Source: Gymnogyps californianus
Taxonomy: Eukaryota; Chordata; Aves; Accipitriformes; Cathartidae
DNA: 64,000 nucleotides
Assembly (NCBI RefSeq): GCF_018139145.2
Contig: NC_059477.1
Location: 34,327,502 to 34,391,501 of the forward strand
Direction: 5' to 3'
Made by a program: the position numbers and the translations under genes. Each line of letters begins with the position of its first letter. The first letter of the stretch is position 1. Below, piece by piece: positions 1 through 12,943 of the stretch. The notes below the pieces were generated by a model. That model saw only the letters and a program-made list of their open reading frames with translations. It did no database searches and was not told the origin of the DNA.

Positions 1-2360
1 ATTCCATATGCAGGCAAATTGAGATTCACAAGGGAAGGAGTTACTTAAGTTGGCATTTAAAAGTCTGAGCCACTATCTAACAACTCTTTGAAATGCTAGG
101 TTATTAAAATTTCTTAATTCCCATTGAAATTGAGAGGAGAAGCATCCTCTGCAGGTACATAAGGTACACAGGTGGCTGTGGCTGCAGACACAGCAGGTCA
201 CACTGGAATTTCACCGTACTGCAGGGTGTGAAGTACAGCAGTGCCTGATCTCACCGTACGCTGTGCTAGTGAGATGAGGCCAGGCGGTTCCCTTGAGGAA
301 CTGGAGGAATGCGTGCTTTGATGGCATTTGTTTAAATCACTTCGAAAGGAGCTGGAACTTGCCTTGGTCTAAGTTGCCCGTATACCTGACATTAAGCTCA
401 ATTTGACATCACCAGGTGCATGAATCATTTTAGGCTACACTGCAGTAAACTCTGATTTAAAGTTAAGCAAGTAAAGGCTGCATCTTTTTTTGTTGTTGTT
501 TTTCAGAATACACAAGCTACTCGATAATACCTCTCTGACATGGCTGTTAAGTATGTCAGTCCCTAGCTGATGGAAATACGCCTAGCTGCCATTGCCTGTG
601 GGAGACCGCCAGGATACCAAGACTTTGGTAGGAGCTTCACGGTCAGCGCTCACGTCGATGCGATGCCCGTTAGCTTGGTAGCTGTCAGAGATGAGGCTGA
701 GCGTGATGCACTGCAGCGAGATCAAGATGCCAGTGGTGTATGTTGCTGGAGCTGAAATTCGTGACTTTTAGTCATTCTGTGCAGTTTTGTGTAGTTTGCC
801 TGAGGGTACGCTTTGAATCAAAGGGTTGCAGAAGCAGCAGAAAGCACAAAGCTGGCAGAGAAAGGCAGTGTAGAAGGTTAAACCTCAGCTTCAAAAGGAG
901 TTGTGATGTTGCCCAGCCCCATCAGAGCTACAAAGTTTTGCCCTCACAGTACCTAAAGAAGCTTTAGGAGGAGATGGGAGAGGGTGCTGGGACTCTGTCA
1001 GTAAAAAGCTGCTGCGCTAGAAATACTCAGAGATGCTGTCAGCATCCCCCCTCAGGGAAGGTGAGGAAGTAAAACCCACTAGAGGAACAAAAACAGAGAG
1101 AGAGAGAGAGACTTGGCAGTATGCATGGAAATACTTCTCTTTTAATTTATTTATGTATATATTGTTGGGACAGGGGTGTTTTTGTTAGATCTTGGAAAAA
1201 CAATTTAAGGCTTGGTTTTGAGTCACTTTGGAGTTTCTGGAGTGACTTGGACCTGATGGCATCAATACCTTTCTTACAGTAAAAGGAAGTCGATGCAAGC
1301 TGGCAAATTGTGGACTTCACTCAGGTAGGGTGATGAGCACAACATTCATGGTGGAAGGGCCCCGGATAGTGCAGCGCATGTACTCACCTGCCACTGCCAA
1401 GCAGCCATGCGTTGCTGCCAGCAAACCTGGTGATTGAATACAACGTTTGGTGTTTGTAACACAAACGAATGCTTAGTTTTATGGCAGCATGAAATAATAA
1501 TGTATACAGTCCCCCTTCACTTGGAGGTATCAGGTGCCTATCTTGAGCTCACCTGGGTTTCAGAAAACAGGGAGAGCCTGAGCCCTGCAGCGTGAGAGAG
1601 CACAATGCAGGTGAAAACTCCATGCTAGATCCTCCTCCTGCGCAAGCGGTGCGAGCACATTCTCAGTAGCTCTGAATAATTTTACACTTGGCTCTAAAAT
1701 TTCACTTACCCCCAGGGGACATAACTGACCTGTATTTCACCAAGACTTCCCATCAAGGACTGCTGCTTGCTAGAGAACGTGCAGCCCTTCAATCATAGTA
1801 TGATAGGGCATGTTTTTGAGCTGCTTAGTCATCCATTTTAATTTCACATCAATTCAACAGCTGATTGAACACAGCATGTTTATTCCCTTCCAAATAAATC
1901 TCAAAAATGAAGCCAGCATCCTGCCCGTATCACAAACATTTCAGTATTGCTCAATTAGCAGTTCCCACTGGTGCCTTTGCTAATGATGAGAGCGCCTACA
2001 GAACGGCACCTGGGGCTGGCTACATGAGAGCAGTCCAGTTAGATTTGACAGTCGTGGTATTAGACACATACAGCGCTTCGCGTGCAGACCTTAACACATG
2101 TTGATTCAAAGAGCAGACGGGAGGTTTTTCACTGCTTCGATCTTCTTTGCCAAACCGTGGAGCAGCATATATGTATTTCCAAGGGGGAACTGTAAACTGT
2201 CAGTAGGTTTATATCCAAACATCTTCCGTCTTCTTTTTCACTGTTCCTAAATCCCCTCAAGTAGCTCCTGCGCATGAAAACTGTACATATCGCAGGCATG
2301 CTTCCCACAAGAAATCTCTGTCTTATGCAATAAAGGAATCATTTTCTCCCGTGTCCCCTT
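1..2360. other. HTR5B 3' flank and probable 3' UTR
   Basis: Gene-free sequence downstream of the HTR5B stop. It holds a short (AG)n run at about 1095-1111 and AT-rich patches. The 3' UTR must begin at 2360 and run leftwards, but its end cannot be fixed from sequence. The small open frames here (for example 570-755 and 1907-2104) show no family resemblance. Confidence 0.6.
1879..1884 (-). promoter_or_regulatory. Candidate polyadenylation signal for HTR5B
   Basis: The plus strand reads TTTATT, which is AATAAA on the gene strand, 477 bases past the stop codon. Another copy lies at 1146-1151. Which is used, if either, cannot be told without transcripts. Confidence 0.25.
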
Positions 2361-2693
2361 TTATCTCTGCTTTACAAAAAGGTTCTTGAAGGCATTGTTG
2401 TAATTTTTGTTAAATGCTGTATAAATGAGAGGATTAAAGAAAGAATTGGAGTAGCCAAGCCAAAGAAAGATGCTTTTCCAGACGGGTGGGATGTTGCAGG
2501 AACAGAGGGGACTTATTAATTCTGTGATGAAGAAAGGGATCCAGCACAGTACAAAAACTCCAATTAAGATGCCAACCATCAGAGCTGCCTTTTTCTCTTT
2601 CTGTTCTCTCCATGTTTCTCCATCTGTCTGGAAAGTGATAGCTGCATGACGAGCTGTAAACACCATCTGTGGTTCACGCGAAGCTTCCTTCAC
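2361..2693 (-). CDS. HTR5B: HTR5B coding exon 2 (loop 3 end, TM6, TM7, C-tail)
   Basis: 110 codons plus stop. The exon follows a TTTTAAG acceptor and begins [12 protein letters not shown]. It carries TM6 with CWIP, TM7 with NPLIY and a short C-tail ending KQR, then TAA at 2363-2361. Joined in phase 0 to exon 1, it completes a seven-helix receptor. The sequence is nearly identical to mammalian 5-HT5 through TM6 and TM7, which argues for purifying selection. Confidence 0.95.
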   Translation of the reverse strand: MKEASREPQMVFTARHAAITFQTDGETWREQKEKKAALMVGILIGVFVLCWIPFFITELISPLCSCNIPPVWKSIFLWLGYSNSFFNPLIYTAFNKNYNNAFKNLFVKQR

Positions 2694-5600
2694 CTTAAAA
2701 CAAAAGCAAACATGGATTCTTACCAAGACAATTTGTTTGAGTGAAGTATTACTTTTAAATGACAGCACGACATCTGTGCACCTACCACGAAAGGCCCCAA
2801 CTCCGTTCCTTCCATGCTGAAAGAAAGAAAATGCCCCAGAGTGCCAAAATCACCAGACTTCTCATTATGTTGGAAAAGCTGCTGAGTGTGACTGACAAAC
2901 AAAGCTAAATAAAGAGTAACTGATGCCATATGTGTTGTGGGCATTCTTTTTCACTTTATTTTATTGGATGCCTTGATACCTACTGGGAAATCAGGTTGTT
3001 AAGGAAGGCGAACAAAGGCACGTGCCTTCTGGCTATCCCTAACCAGACTCTCCTACGCTGCTACGTGACCTTTAGGGTTTCTCAGGCCTGAATTGTAAAT
3101 GAATTTCATTCCATTGCAGGCCCTTTGGGTCATTTCCCTAAGGTATTAGGGAGGGACCTGAAACAAATGCCCGTTTGTTGACTACAAGATAAAGCTAATT
3201 TCTTCAGCCTAACTGCCTGGACGCAGAGCTCAAAATCCCATCCCTGGTGGGTGCAGGAGCTTGGCACTACCACTTGTTCTGCAGAAGGGACACAGCATAC
3301 TCCAAAAAACTCAGCTAAATCTGCAGGAAAATATTTCCATCAGAATGTTTTTTAATGAAAGAATGGGATTTCAATTAAAGGAAAGTTTTAAGAAATGTGT
3401 CTGATCTTTGGAAAATGCTGTATTTCATTACCCCCCCCAAAATCATAAATGCCTGAAATAAAATTGAATACTTTGGAAATATTTCAGTGGAAAGTAAACC
3501 CATCAAGAAGAGTCCCTTATGAAAGACAGAACTCGGGTGCCTTCTGCTCTTCCTTGACAGAGGCTATCTCATCACAGGCACGTCTCCCTCCTGGAGAAGG
3601 ACAGAGCAGTGTATCGCACCAGCTGCAGCCTGGTCACAGTGCCAACACAGTATATGACAAAGGGAGCATAAGGATGCACCTGAAATGACGTACCCTCAGG
3701 CACCGTGCCACCATTTTGAATTAGCTTATAAAATACTCTGGTAGTAATCAAAGAAAACCTATGCTGGAGAAGCAGCATTTTCTGGTCCTCATCTTCTCTC
3801 TTCTGTCACCTGCCCTTTATTTCACTCAGATCTACTTGATATTCTCACAAAAAGTACTCCATTGCCAGAAAAACACCATTTCAATCAGCCTTCAGTTCAA
3901 ACTCCGGCTTCAGCAGAAGTTACACAAGAGAGGGGAAAACATCAGCTACTCCAGGCTGCCGATGGTGCTTCTTGTCTCCTCTCTCGCTAAGGGCAAGACT
4001 TTCATCTGTGCACTGAGTACAAGCACAGTGCTCTGGCTGGCAGCGAGACTGTGGCAAACAGGCTCTGGGCACAAGTTATTAATGTATGTGCTTCGAGTCT
4101 AACCAGAAAAAGATACTCCCTTGTGATTTTAATCTGAAGATTAAAGTATCTGCGAGCTTAAAGTTCTTCTAGGCACTACAGTTATGAAGACAGTGCAATA
4201 AAATAAACAGTTTAAGGATGCAACCTGAGGCTCTAAAATTTGCCTAAGTGATAATTCACAGGCACTGCAAGACTTTGACTCCACTCCAAAGATGGCTTGT
4301 TGCGAAATTAGCTACATATTCCATATGCGCGTGCCACCTTTGTGCAAGCTTTGTAATAGAAGGAGGGCCTCTATTTAACATGAGCACAGCAACTCGGAGA
4401 GGGAAGCACTGGCAATGGCTGAACAATCACTCTTCAAGATGGATATCCCTGTCTTCACCCTCAGACATGAGACATGGCTGCAGAATGTAAGAGCAGCAGA
4501 TTATGGGCACAGGCAAATAATGGAGGAAAATGAAAATCACATCTGTCCTGACAATTAAAATGGGACACCCCTCATGTAGCAAGGATCACACCATTTGTCT
4601 GCAGAAGGACTTGCTCTGCACATCCTTAATCACACTCTGCAAAAAGGGATGAATGTATGACACGAGGACAAATTTGTGACAAGCAGCCCTGAAAGATTAC
4701 GTCTTAGCCCTGAGCAGTAGCTACATAAGTATGCCTCTTGGGAAGAGCCATACAAAGGACTTTTTGTCACTAGCATCGGGCATAGTTTGGTACTATATTT
4801 AACCTTCAACTCTTACTCAAAAGATAGAGCTTGCAGTGTGCCATCATCAAATCAGAGCCTTTTCGGTACTTCAGGTTTTAGAAGGCTTGTGACTGAACTG
4901 CAGAATTTACTAGTAGCGACTCTTTTATCACTTAATTACATATTGTGAGAAAAAGTTATATTTACTTTATTTTCATAGAAGATACCACAGTCCTCAGGTG
5001 TTTTCCCTAATGAAGCATGCATTTACAGCCTGGTCAAGCTCCTACTGAAATCAGAGGAGTTTTCACAAACTCCACTGGTTGTTAGATCAGGCCTCTGAAT
5101 ACTAAACAGCAAGTGAAAATAGATCATAGTATTTTTTGTAAATTACAGGACAGCAGTTGTCTTCCTATCTACATAATTTCTACTTTCTCTGTTGTCATAG
5201 CTGTTTTTTCAATTATTTTTTTACTAGCTCTGCCTGGGACTTCTGAATAATGTTGTAATAACAGTAATAATAATAAAAGTACAAATAGCAGCCTGGTGCT
5301 TTAGGGAAAATAATGGGATCTCTCATGGAACCTTCCATTAAGTAAACTGTGTAAATATCCCTGGCAAATTGGAGATATTCTGCTTCAATTTTCCATAAGA
5401 AATCCTTTGAAAAGGATACACAAAATGTTCTTGAAAAGGTAACTAGTATCCCTGCTCAGCAAGGTCCTTCAGCCTGTGCCTTCAACAGGACGTATACAAG
5501 CATTTAAGCCTTGCGAACTGTATGAAAGCTCAGCTTTCCACGATCATCAGCGTCTAATGCTCACGCCGTACGTTGTTTCCAGCTGACCAGCTGCACACGC

Positions 5601-8600
5601 TGTGAACGACACTCGCTCAGTTCGCTCTCCATCAGGCTCGCCCGCCATGGCACCTGCCTCTGGGGCATTCCCGGCATGGGGTACTGGTCCAAGTGCCAGC
5701 CCCCGGCGTGGGCGCTGCCACTTGGCAGACCTGTCACCCACTGGCCAGCTGCTCCTGGCTTGTACTATCGCAAAAGGGACCAGACTTCACAGAGGGTTTC
5801 TAGCGAGGCCCTGTGCTCAACGCCCCTGTGCTCAACGCCCCTGTAAACACGTCAGCTTTGCAATGCTGTGCTCCCTCCCTGCCTGGTCACCATATACACC
5901 TACTACAGGACTGCCAGCATCTCATCCCTGCTGTGGGGACTGATTCGTCAGGGGACAAGCCCACTAGATTTTTAAAGTTAAACACGGATTTAATCTGAAG
6001 TGCCATTCAAATCAGAAAATATGTATCAGTGCAGATTGCAAAGCTAGGAAAGTCCAATCTTTCATTATAATTTAATTTTTTTTAATTTTTATTGCTCTCT
6101 CTATGATTTGCTGCAGACTTGACTCATCTCCCTCGCCTGGGTTGGTGCAAGATTATCCTTGCTACAACTATCAGCCCCCAAGACCATATTGTCAAGGCTG
6201 TTTGTTATAAGCCAACCCACACAAAGTACATGGAAAGTAAATAAGTCTATTGTAGGCAAACGCTGTTGCAGTGCACGGTGCTGGCGAGGGACCCATGCTA
6301 AAGGATTCCCCCTCTTATGCAGGCATGGGGTAATCCACTGTAATTTGGCAGTCTGAACAAGAGCACAGGCCAAGAAGATTATGTAGCTGCTTTCCAGCCT
6401 TGCCAGTTGTGATTTTCTTCAACTAAAGAGAGCTCTGACTATACCAAATCTGCAGTTTCCAGTGCCAGTCCTGGAGGCTTTGCATGACTCCAATTTCTAA
6501 TGTAAGTCACAATACTTGAACGTTATCCCTGTGCCACATGGAACAAAGGACAAGCCCAATATAAAACCTTTCCCCCCATTTTGGGCCTGCTGACAAGCAC
6601 TAGCGAGGAGGCTGTGACAGGGGAAACGGTGGTCACAGACTGTAAATTAAAGCAATCCATGAAGATGCCTTAGTTTATGCTGGGGACAGCTCTCATATGT
6701 GAGCACCTCTGCACGGTGTTGCACACTGTTCTCACTCAGTGGCTAGCAGCACACTATGCCTCGGGCACAGATTTCCTTCCTGCCGCCCAGGCTCTGAGTC
6801 CGGAGCAGTGGGGAAAAAAGCTGGTATGAAAGGACTGCTACTCTGAGGCCAGAATTAGGTTCTGAATTCGTGAAATCAGCTATTTCCAGGACAACAGGCT
6901 CTAAGAAGTGCAGAGACAATCACTTTCCCATAAGAGTATCATAAAGAGAGTTAAATGAAGGAAAAGAGCGCTCAAGTACAAATTCTTCTACAGACACGAA
7001 GGAGTTTGGTTTTAGTTTTAGAATTCATTCTTCTGTACATTGATCAGCAGTTACAGTTCCATGCCACTTCCGTTGTTTGTCTGTCCCCAGTAAATTACTA
7101 CTACTGAATGGCTGTCTGTTCCTAGAGCCGTATGTTCCCAATTCCTGTGTTCCTAGCAGTGTTAAAAAAACATGCCACCAAGGAGCTTCTGATGAAATCC
7201 CTTGATTTAACATGTTCCTTATAGCTTTAATGATTGTTACTACTGCTCCTTCATGGCAGGTACTGTGTATGTGTTTTTACTGTACCTCCAGGGTCTGCAA
7301 TAACAAAACAACAGTAAAGATGATAAACATCAATCAAATCTGGCTTACTACCACAAATTCAGAGTTTTGCCTGTTACAGTGTGATTCAGCAAAGATCATT
7401 CCTGCCTCAGTGCAGCTTTGGCATACTTCTTGCTCTTTGACCAAGAGCACAAGAAACTGAAATGCACAACGAAGGATCAAAACATAGGAATGTCTACACT
7501 TTCTTGGATGCTCCACCAATATGACAAGCAGTACATTTGGGAACTGAACACCTGCTTTCTCTCACAGGATTTTCTTCTGCTGTAAGCAGGAATAGCTCTG
7601 GATTTCCGCTAGCCACTCCACTTTGCTTCCTGCCTCATCTTTCTCCTATGTGACATCTGCTGCCACTCCTGCGGACAGTTGCACTTTGTTTCCTGACCCA
7701 TCTCTTCTACTTGTACAGTCAGAGGCAGAAATAAGAAATAGAAGGCCTGTGACTCCTTCAGAGAAGGACAATCTGTTTTCTGTCCCATATTGTTCTGACT
7801 GGTTACGTGGGTTGGAGAGGCTGAATGGGCCAAGGTGCAGAACAACGCTGAACCACTGGAGCTCTGGGGCTTGATATTATCTAAAGTGGGAAGTACTCTC
7901 ACAAAATCGGTAAGACCTAATTACTCATACACTATACAAGGTACTTTGAGAAGGGAGAAAGAAAAAAACCTCCACAAAATCCCCAACCATCAACAGAACT
8001 TGATTTTTAACTCCTCACATGGAAATTTAATCCTGACTCTGCAACTGCTACATGTGACATGCTCTGACAACTACTGTCAACAAGGTGTGACAGAGTATAG
8101 CTCTCTGTCAGTGACGGTATGTCACTAGTTTTTTTAGGAGGGTCACTCACATCAGTATTGACGGTAGAATTCACTTTTTAAGGAGTTTCATGATTAGCAA
8201 ACAAATAATTATACAAGCATGAGTCTAACTCAGGGTTCCAGTTCTGCATTTTTTTTGTTTCAAGGGAAAGTAAGAAACAAGCTCTCACTAAAACTAGAAG
8301 CACCTCAGATGTTTCATGTCCATCTCCCTCACCTTAATTTTTTTCAAAGACTTTACAAGTGTTTTTCAAAAACACAATTTTAACCAAAACCAGCTCAAAA
8401 TAGGTATTTTGTAACTATTCTATTCAGCCCCTCTATAAGAGTACAGAAACATAACACATGTATGCCAACTCTCAGCTCAGAGACAACTGCCCTTTCTCTG
8501 TGTATGTGTATATATATACAACACAGTGGAAACCTGAAAAGCACTTTGGCATCTGGCTCTGTTGGCTGAAAAGCACTGTGCAAAAACATCAAGGTATCAT

Positions 8601-11600
8601 CATAATTGTTCCACTTGGTGCATTGGTTTCTTCAAGGCATTTCTACTGGCATATGAGTACTATGAACTCAAATCTTTTCCTCCTTAAATTAACTTGCTAG
8701 AATTAACCAGCTACACTGCTGGGTATACCTCAGGCCATAAACCGTAGCCCTGGCACGCAGTTCCAATCCAGCGCTACCTGACAGCTAAATCTTGAGTGGA
8801 ACACAGACATATCTCCCAGCAGGGATCACCGCTGTTACTACTCACCTCCAGCCTGGGAAGCACTGCCAGCCTTTGGCATCGCCTGCCAAAAGCCCCTCTG
8901 ACGTTACTCACATCAACTAGTGCAGGACACCCAGGGTGAGAACTGACATAGACGCAGAGGGCACTTCACACCCAGAGTAGCAGTGACAAAAGAAAAATGT
9001 TGCAGGGTGAGCATGACAGGTGAGCATTCTCAGAGAAGGACGGGATGAAAGCAAGTAAAGGTAGGAGAGACATTAGATGAGAAAGAAATGGAAAATCAGA
9101 GTGCGTTGATGGGCAAAACAAGATAAGTGGAACAGAATTTGCCCCATCAGAGAGGACAGTGCTGACACTGACAGCCTGATTACCCCTGGTGGAGAGGCAA
9201 AGCTGGATCACCTCACCAGGTTTGCCACATACCCTGGCAATGTTATCTTTGTCTTTGCATGTTAAAAAAAATGGGTTTTGCCAAAGGAAGAGTAGTGATG
9301 TGTTTGAAGATTCTTCTCCAGAATTCACTGGGGAACTGCTGCTGTTCCTGTGGACATGATGGATCCTGCTCCTAAGCTTAAATAAGATCAGGATAAAACT
9401 CGGTGAATAAGTCTCAGTCTCTTACCTTAGAAAGAAAACTAAGAAGAAATGCATCCTGAACACCAGCTCCCTTGATCCACAGGTTTATTTACACGTGTGC
9501 AGCTGGGCATCAGCTCTTCCTTTAGATGACGAGTAAAGGTTTGCATGTGAATCACAAAAGTCTTTTTATTTAAGTCAGCAAATGAAGCTGCTGGGACAAT
9601 GGGGAAGGTTGCCACTATATACCAATTGCAGATTCAAGAATCACTGTTATAAAAGGAGAATTTAATATATCAATCACTGCCAATATAAGAAAGATGAAGA
9701 ACTGCTGGCTTGAGCATTTGCTAGTATAGCAATAACAGCTGTACTGGCAACCCCTCCAAAATGGGTATTCAGCGCACACTGACAAGAGCTCTTTTGTCAG
9801 TACAGCCTAAACCAGCTCCCAGACACTGCATCAGCAAAAAGCACTTACCTGCCAGCCTAGCTGTGCCCACGCAAGGGCTTGTGCAGACAGAACTATGACA
9901 ATTAGGAGCCAGACTTTTTCGTGTTAAAACTGACATACCAACAACGTGTCTCTGCATAGGCTAAAATTTAAGCAGCAACACCTCAGCTCATTTAGCCTCC
10001 CAGAATTTTATATTCCAACTAGTCCCATATGAGTATGCATGTATGTAAGAGATACAGCATGCAAAACCACTGTAAATATTCAGTTAGCTTTTGTGCTTGG
10101 AAAGATTATACATTAACTCCAAGCAATACATTCATCATACTTATAACAACTGGGAAAGAAATTTGGTGCAAACAAGGGAATGAAGGCTGTAGGAAAAAAA
10201 AAGAATGCCACTAGAGGAGACATTCTTATCTTTTCTAACACATTTCTGGTTTTGCATAGACGACAGCTTCATAAATCAATTTATATTATAAACATCTTCA
10301 AGACATCAGGACCCAAATCTGCAAGTCTGACCACATACAATTGCCAGTGCTGTTATCTCTTGCTAGAATCAGGGAACACAACCTACAGACTTTTATTCAC
10401 GACCATAATAACATTTCCTACCATGACTCCAAATCAAAGTTAGAGGGATGTAGCACAGGAGGAGGCTCTGCAGGATTAGTCCCAACTAAACAGAAAATGC
10501 TCCCTGTCTCCTTATGTATCTTTAACATCCACACAGGTCATCTTTTGTTATTGATGAAGGGACTGAACTTAGAAAGTACAACATGCAATCACAAAAATGC
10601 ACTACAAAGAATCAGTTCCTCCACAGTTAGGAGTGAGAGTCAGGGTATGTGACAGAAATCAGAGGGAGTTTACAGTGAGCACTACTGAGCACCTTGGCAA
10701 CAAGGCATGGGTGACAGCAGCATCATGCAAAGAGCCTGACTTAATGGGACACAAGGGGCCAGCTCCAACCCTTCTGCAGGGACACAGCTTTCCCTTCAGC
10801 TAGGTGTACCCCCAAAATGAATGAGACCTCCCACATGACTAGGGCTTTGCAGGATTAGAGGCAATGTTTGGCATAAGAAGAAGGAGGACGTGGTTTTTAA
10901 GATAGCTGGTAATTTTAAAATAGAAACAATTCATTGCTTCAATACTATGCAGTGAGCAGCATGTTCCCACTATCCATGGTAAAATAGTGCAAGCACATAA
11001 ATAAAGTGTATAATCTGCTTATTAAAATCTATTCAGACACTGATAGATCCCACACAAAGTCCATGCTGGCAGACAGATGTGCATGCATTTACTCTGTACA
11101 TGACCTAGGAATCTGTTTATGTCTTTGTTTACCCCAACAACACTGTAAAAAGATAAATAGGAAAAATAAAAGCAAGGAATGGAAAGTTCAGACTGAAGAG
11201 ACGCTTTTTAAATGGCTCTCCAGACTGGCATTGAATGCACCTGTCACTTACTCTTATAGCACACTTAAGAAAAGAATGAAAATAAAACTCTTCTCCAAGA
11301 GTGGCACTTTTTGACTGGTTAATTACTGCTCACGTCCGGTCTGTAACAGAGCTAAATTCACACGAGAGCCCCATGACACATCTCAGTCTTCTCACTGTGC
11401 CGAAACCACCGATGCAGGGGTGACGGCTGGGAGCAGACGAGAAGCAGGAGCGCAGGTGCCTGGGGGAGGCAGCGGGGGCTCTCCTTCCTGTCCCCCACCC
11501 TTACCTGGGCAGCCTCGGGCAGGGGCACCACGGTGTTCCTCCTGCAGCCCCCCACGCGGAACTTGGCCGCCTTGTAGATCTTCCAGTAGACGAAGAGGAC

Positions 11601-12287
11601 CACGCAGAGGGGCAGGTAGAAAGCCCCACCGGTGGAGACGATGGTGTAGGAGGGCTCCTGGCTGACCTGGCAGCGCTCCTGCTCAGGGCTGTAGGTCTCC
11701 CCCCAGCCGAAGAGAGGGGCGAGGGAGATGGCGGCAGAAAGCGCCCAGGTGAGAGCGATCATGACATTGGAGATGCGGCGGCGGGTGAGCAGCGTGTACT
11801 CCAAGTGGCGGCTGATGGACCAGTAGCGGTCCAGGGCGATGGCGGTGACGTTCCAGATGCTGGCCGTGCAGCACAGCACGTCGAAGCAGACCCACACGAG
11901 GCACAGCTCCCGGCCCAGCCGCCACCACCGCCCGGCTGACAGCTCCTTCACCAAGCTCAGCGGCATCACCAGGGCCGCCACCAGCACGTCCGACACCGCT
12001 GTGGAGGCCACGAGGTTGTGGGGCACCCGGTGGAAAGCCTTCACTCGCAGGATGGTTGCCAGCACCAGCAGGTTCCAGAGGAAGGTGGCCACGGTCAGGA
12101 GCACCAGCAGGGTCAGGATGAGGATGGTGAAGATGGAGAAGGGCTCCCAGCCCCTCCATGCGCTGCTGCCCACCAGCACAGAGGCAGCCGAGGAGGCGTT
12201 GCTGTCCACGTTGGCTGAGGAGGTGTTGGCGCCCATGTTGGCCTGACACTGGCCCCGTGGGGTGCAGGGGCTCAGGGTCTCTGCCAT
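2361..12287 (-). CDS. HTR5B: 5-hydroxytryptamine receptor 5B (two coding exons)
   Basis: Plasma-membrane class A GPCR for serotonin; the 5-HT5 family is described as Gi/o-coupled. The CDS joins 12287-11505 to 2693-2361 (phase 0), giving 371 residues, or 354 from the second ATG at 12236. Mouse 5B has about 370. Visible landmarks, numbered from the first ATG: N-glycosylation sequons at 21 and 30, TM2 Asp100, Cys129/Cys206 disulphide pair, TM3 amine-binding Asp136, DRY at 153-155, CWIP at 311-314 and NPLIY at 348-352. The third loop (VVPLP) and the C-terminal FVKQR resemble mouse 5B rather than 5A, and the neighbour DDX18 supports 5B. The single intron at this loop is typical of the family. Both ATGs have a purine at -3 and G at +4. 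One residue is missing near the end of TM4 (LAPLFGWGE; mammals have an extra Leu). No stop or frameshift is visible, so it looks functional, unlike human HTR5BP. Confidence 0.95.
2694..11504 (-). other. HTR5B: HTR5B intron (8.8 kb)
   Basis: Single intron of the receptor gene, with a GTAAGG donor at the 11504 end and a TTTTAAG acceptor at the 2694 end. I see no recognisable CR1 or LTR copy in it. It does hold a 15-bp tandem duplication at about 5809-5838 and a (TA)n patch near 8510. The many short open frames on both strands look random. Confidence 0.8.
5809..5838. repeat. 15-bp tandem duplication
   Basis: The unit CCTGTGCTCAACGCC occurs twice in a row inside the HTR5B intron, followed by a partial third unit. 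A local slippage event; no function suggested. Confidence 0.75.
11505..12287 (-). CDS. HTR5B: HTR5B coding exon 1 (N-terminus to TM5 and start of loop 3)
   Basis: 261 codons in a GC-rich exon, covering the extracellular N-terminus, TM1-TM5 and the start of the third intracellular loop. It ends ...EAAQ with CAG|GTAAGG, a strong donor, in phase 0. The open frame runs further upstream to 12404 with another ATG, but that stretch is Gly/Arg/Pro-rich, unlike receptor N-termini, so I start at 12287; 12236 is equally credible. The ends of TM2 and TM3 and the DRY box match the 5-HT5 family almost residue for residue. Confidence 0.93.
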
Positions 12288-12717
12288 GCCCGGGATCGGG
12301 GCTCGGCCCCTCACTACTCCTGCGCACGAGCACTCTCCCCCTTCCCAGGCCGCCTGCCGCCCCGGCACCGTCCCCAGCCCCGCTGCCGGGGAGCGGGAGC
12401 CCACACCGGGCCTCCTCTCAGCCGCCGCCCGCCATGTGCCGCCGCCTCAACGCGGCCCGCGCCCCCCCCGCGGCGCCGCCGGGCACCCGCTGCCGCCCGC
12501 GCCCGCCGCTCCTCACGCCCGTACCGGGCGGCTGCGGCGCCGACGAGGAGGCTCGCCAGGACCGCGGCGAGGGGCAGGCACGGGGAAGGCGGCACCGCCG
12601 CTCCCGCCCCGCCCCAGCGGCCGCCTCGGGGGCGGTGGCGGAGCCCCTCTCCGGCGTCCGGCCCGCTCCGGCATGGAGGGAGAGCGCCGCCTCCGCCGGC
12701 TTCTCCCCGCGGCCCCT

Positions 12718-12943
12718 GTGAGGCGGCGGGACACCCCCTTCTCCCCACGGCCCCCGTGAGGCGGCGGGACACCCCCTTCTCCTTCCGGCCCCCGTGAGGC
12801 GGCCGGACACCCCCTTTTCCCCACGGCCTCCGTGAGGCGGCGGGACACCCCCTTCTCCTCCCGGCCCCCGTGAGGCGGCCGGACACCCCCTTCTCCCCAC
12901 GGCCCCCGTGAGGCGGCCGGACACCCCCTCTCCTCACGGCCCC
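12718..12943. repeat. 38-bp minisatellite, six copies, upstream of HTR5B
   Basis: The unit starts GTGAGGCGGC, continues with GGACACCCCC and ends in a CCACGGCCCCC-like block. Copies start at 12718, 12756, 12794, 12832, 12870 and 12908, an exact 38-bp period. A degenerate half unit precedes it at about 12697-12717. Copies 2 and 4 share one variant set and copies 3 and 5 another, implying growth by a 76-bp dimer. The array lies about 430-660 bp upstream of the HTR5B start codon, inside the CpG island. Confidence 0.95.

Noticed and set aside
5602..5943. 113-residue plus-strand frame in the HTR5B intron
   Set aside because: Contains a 15-bp tandem duplication and no recognisable domain; likely chance.
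11683..12333. 216-residue minus-strand frame overlapping HTR5B exon 1
   Set aside because: It is the out-of-frame shadow of the receptor exon; the in-frame product has all GPCR motifs.
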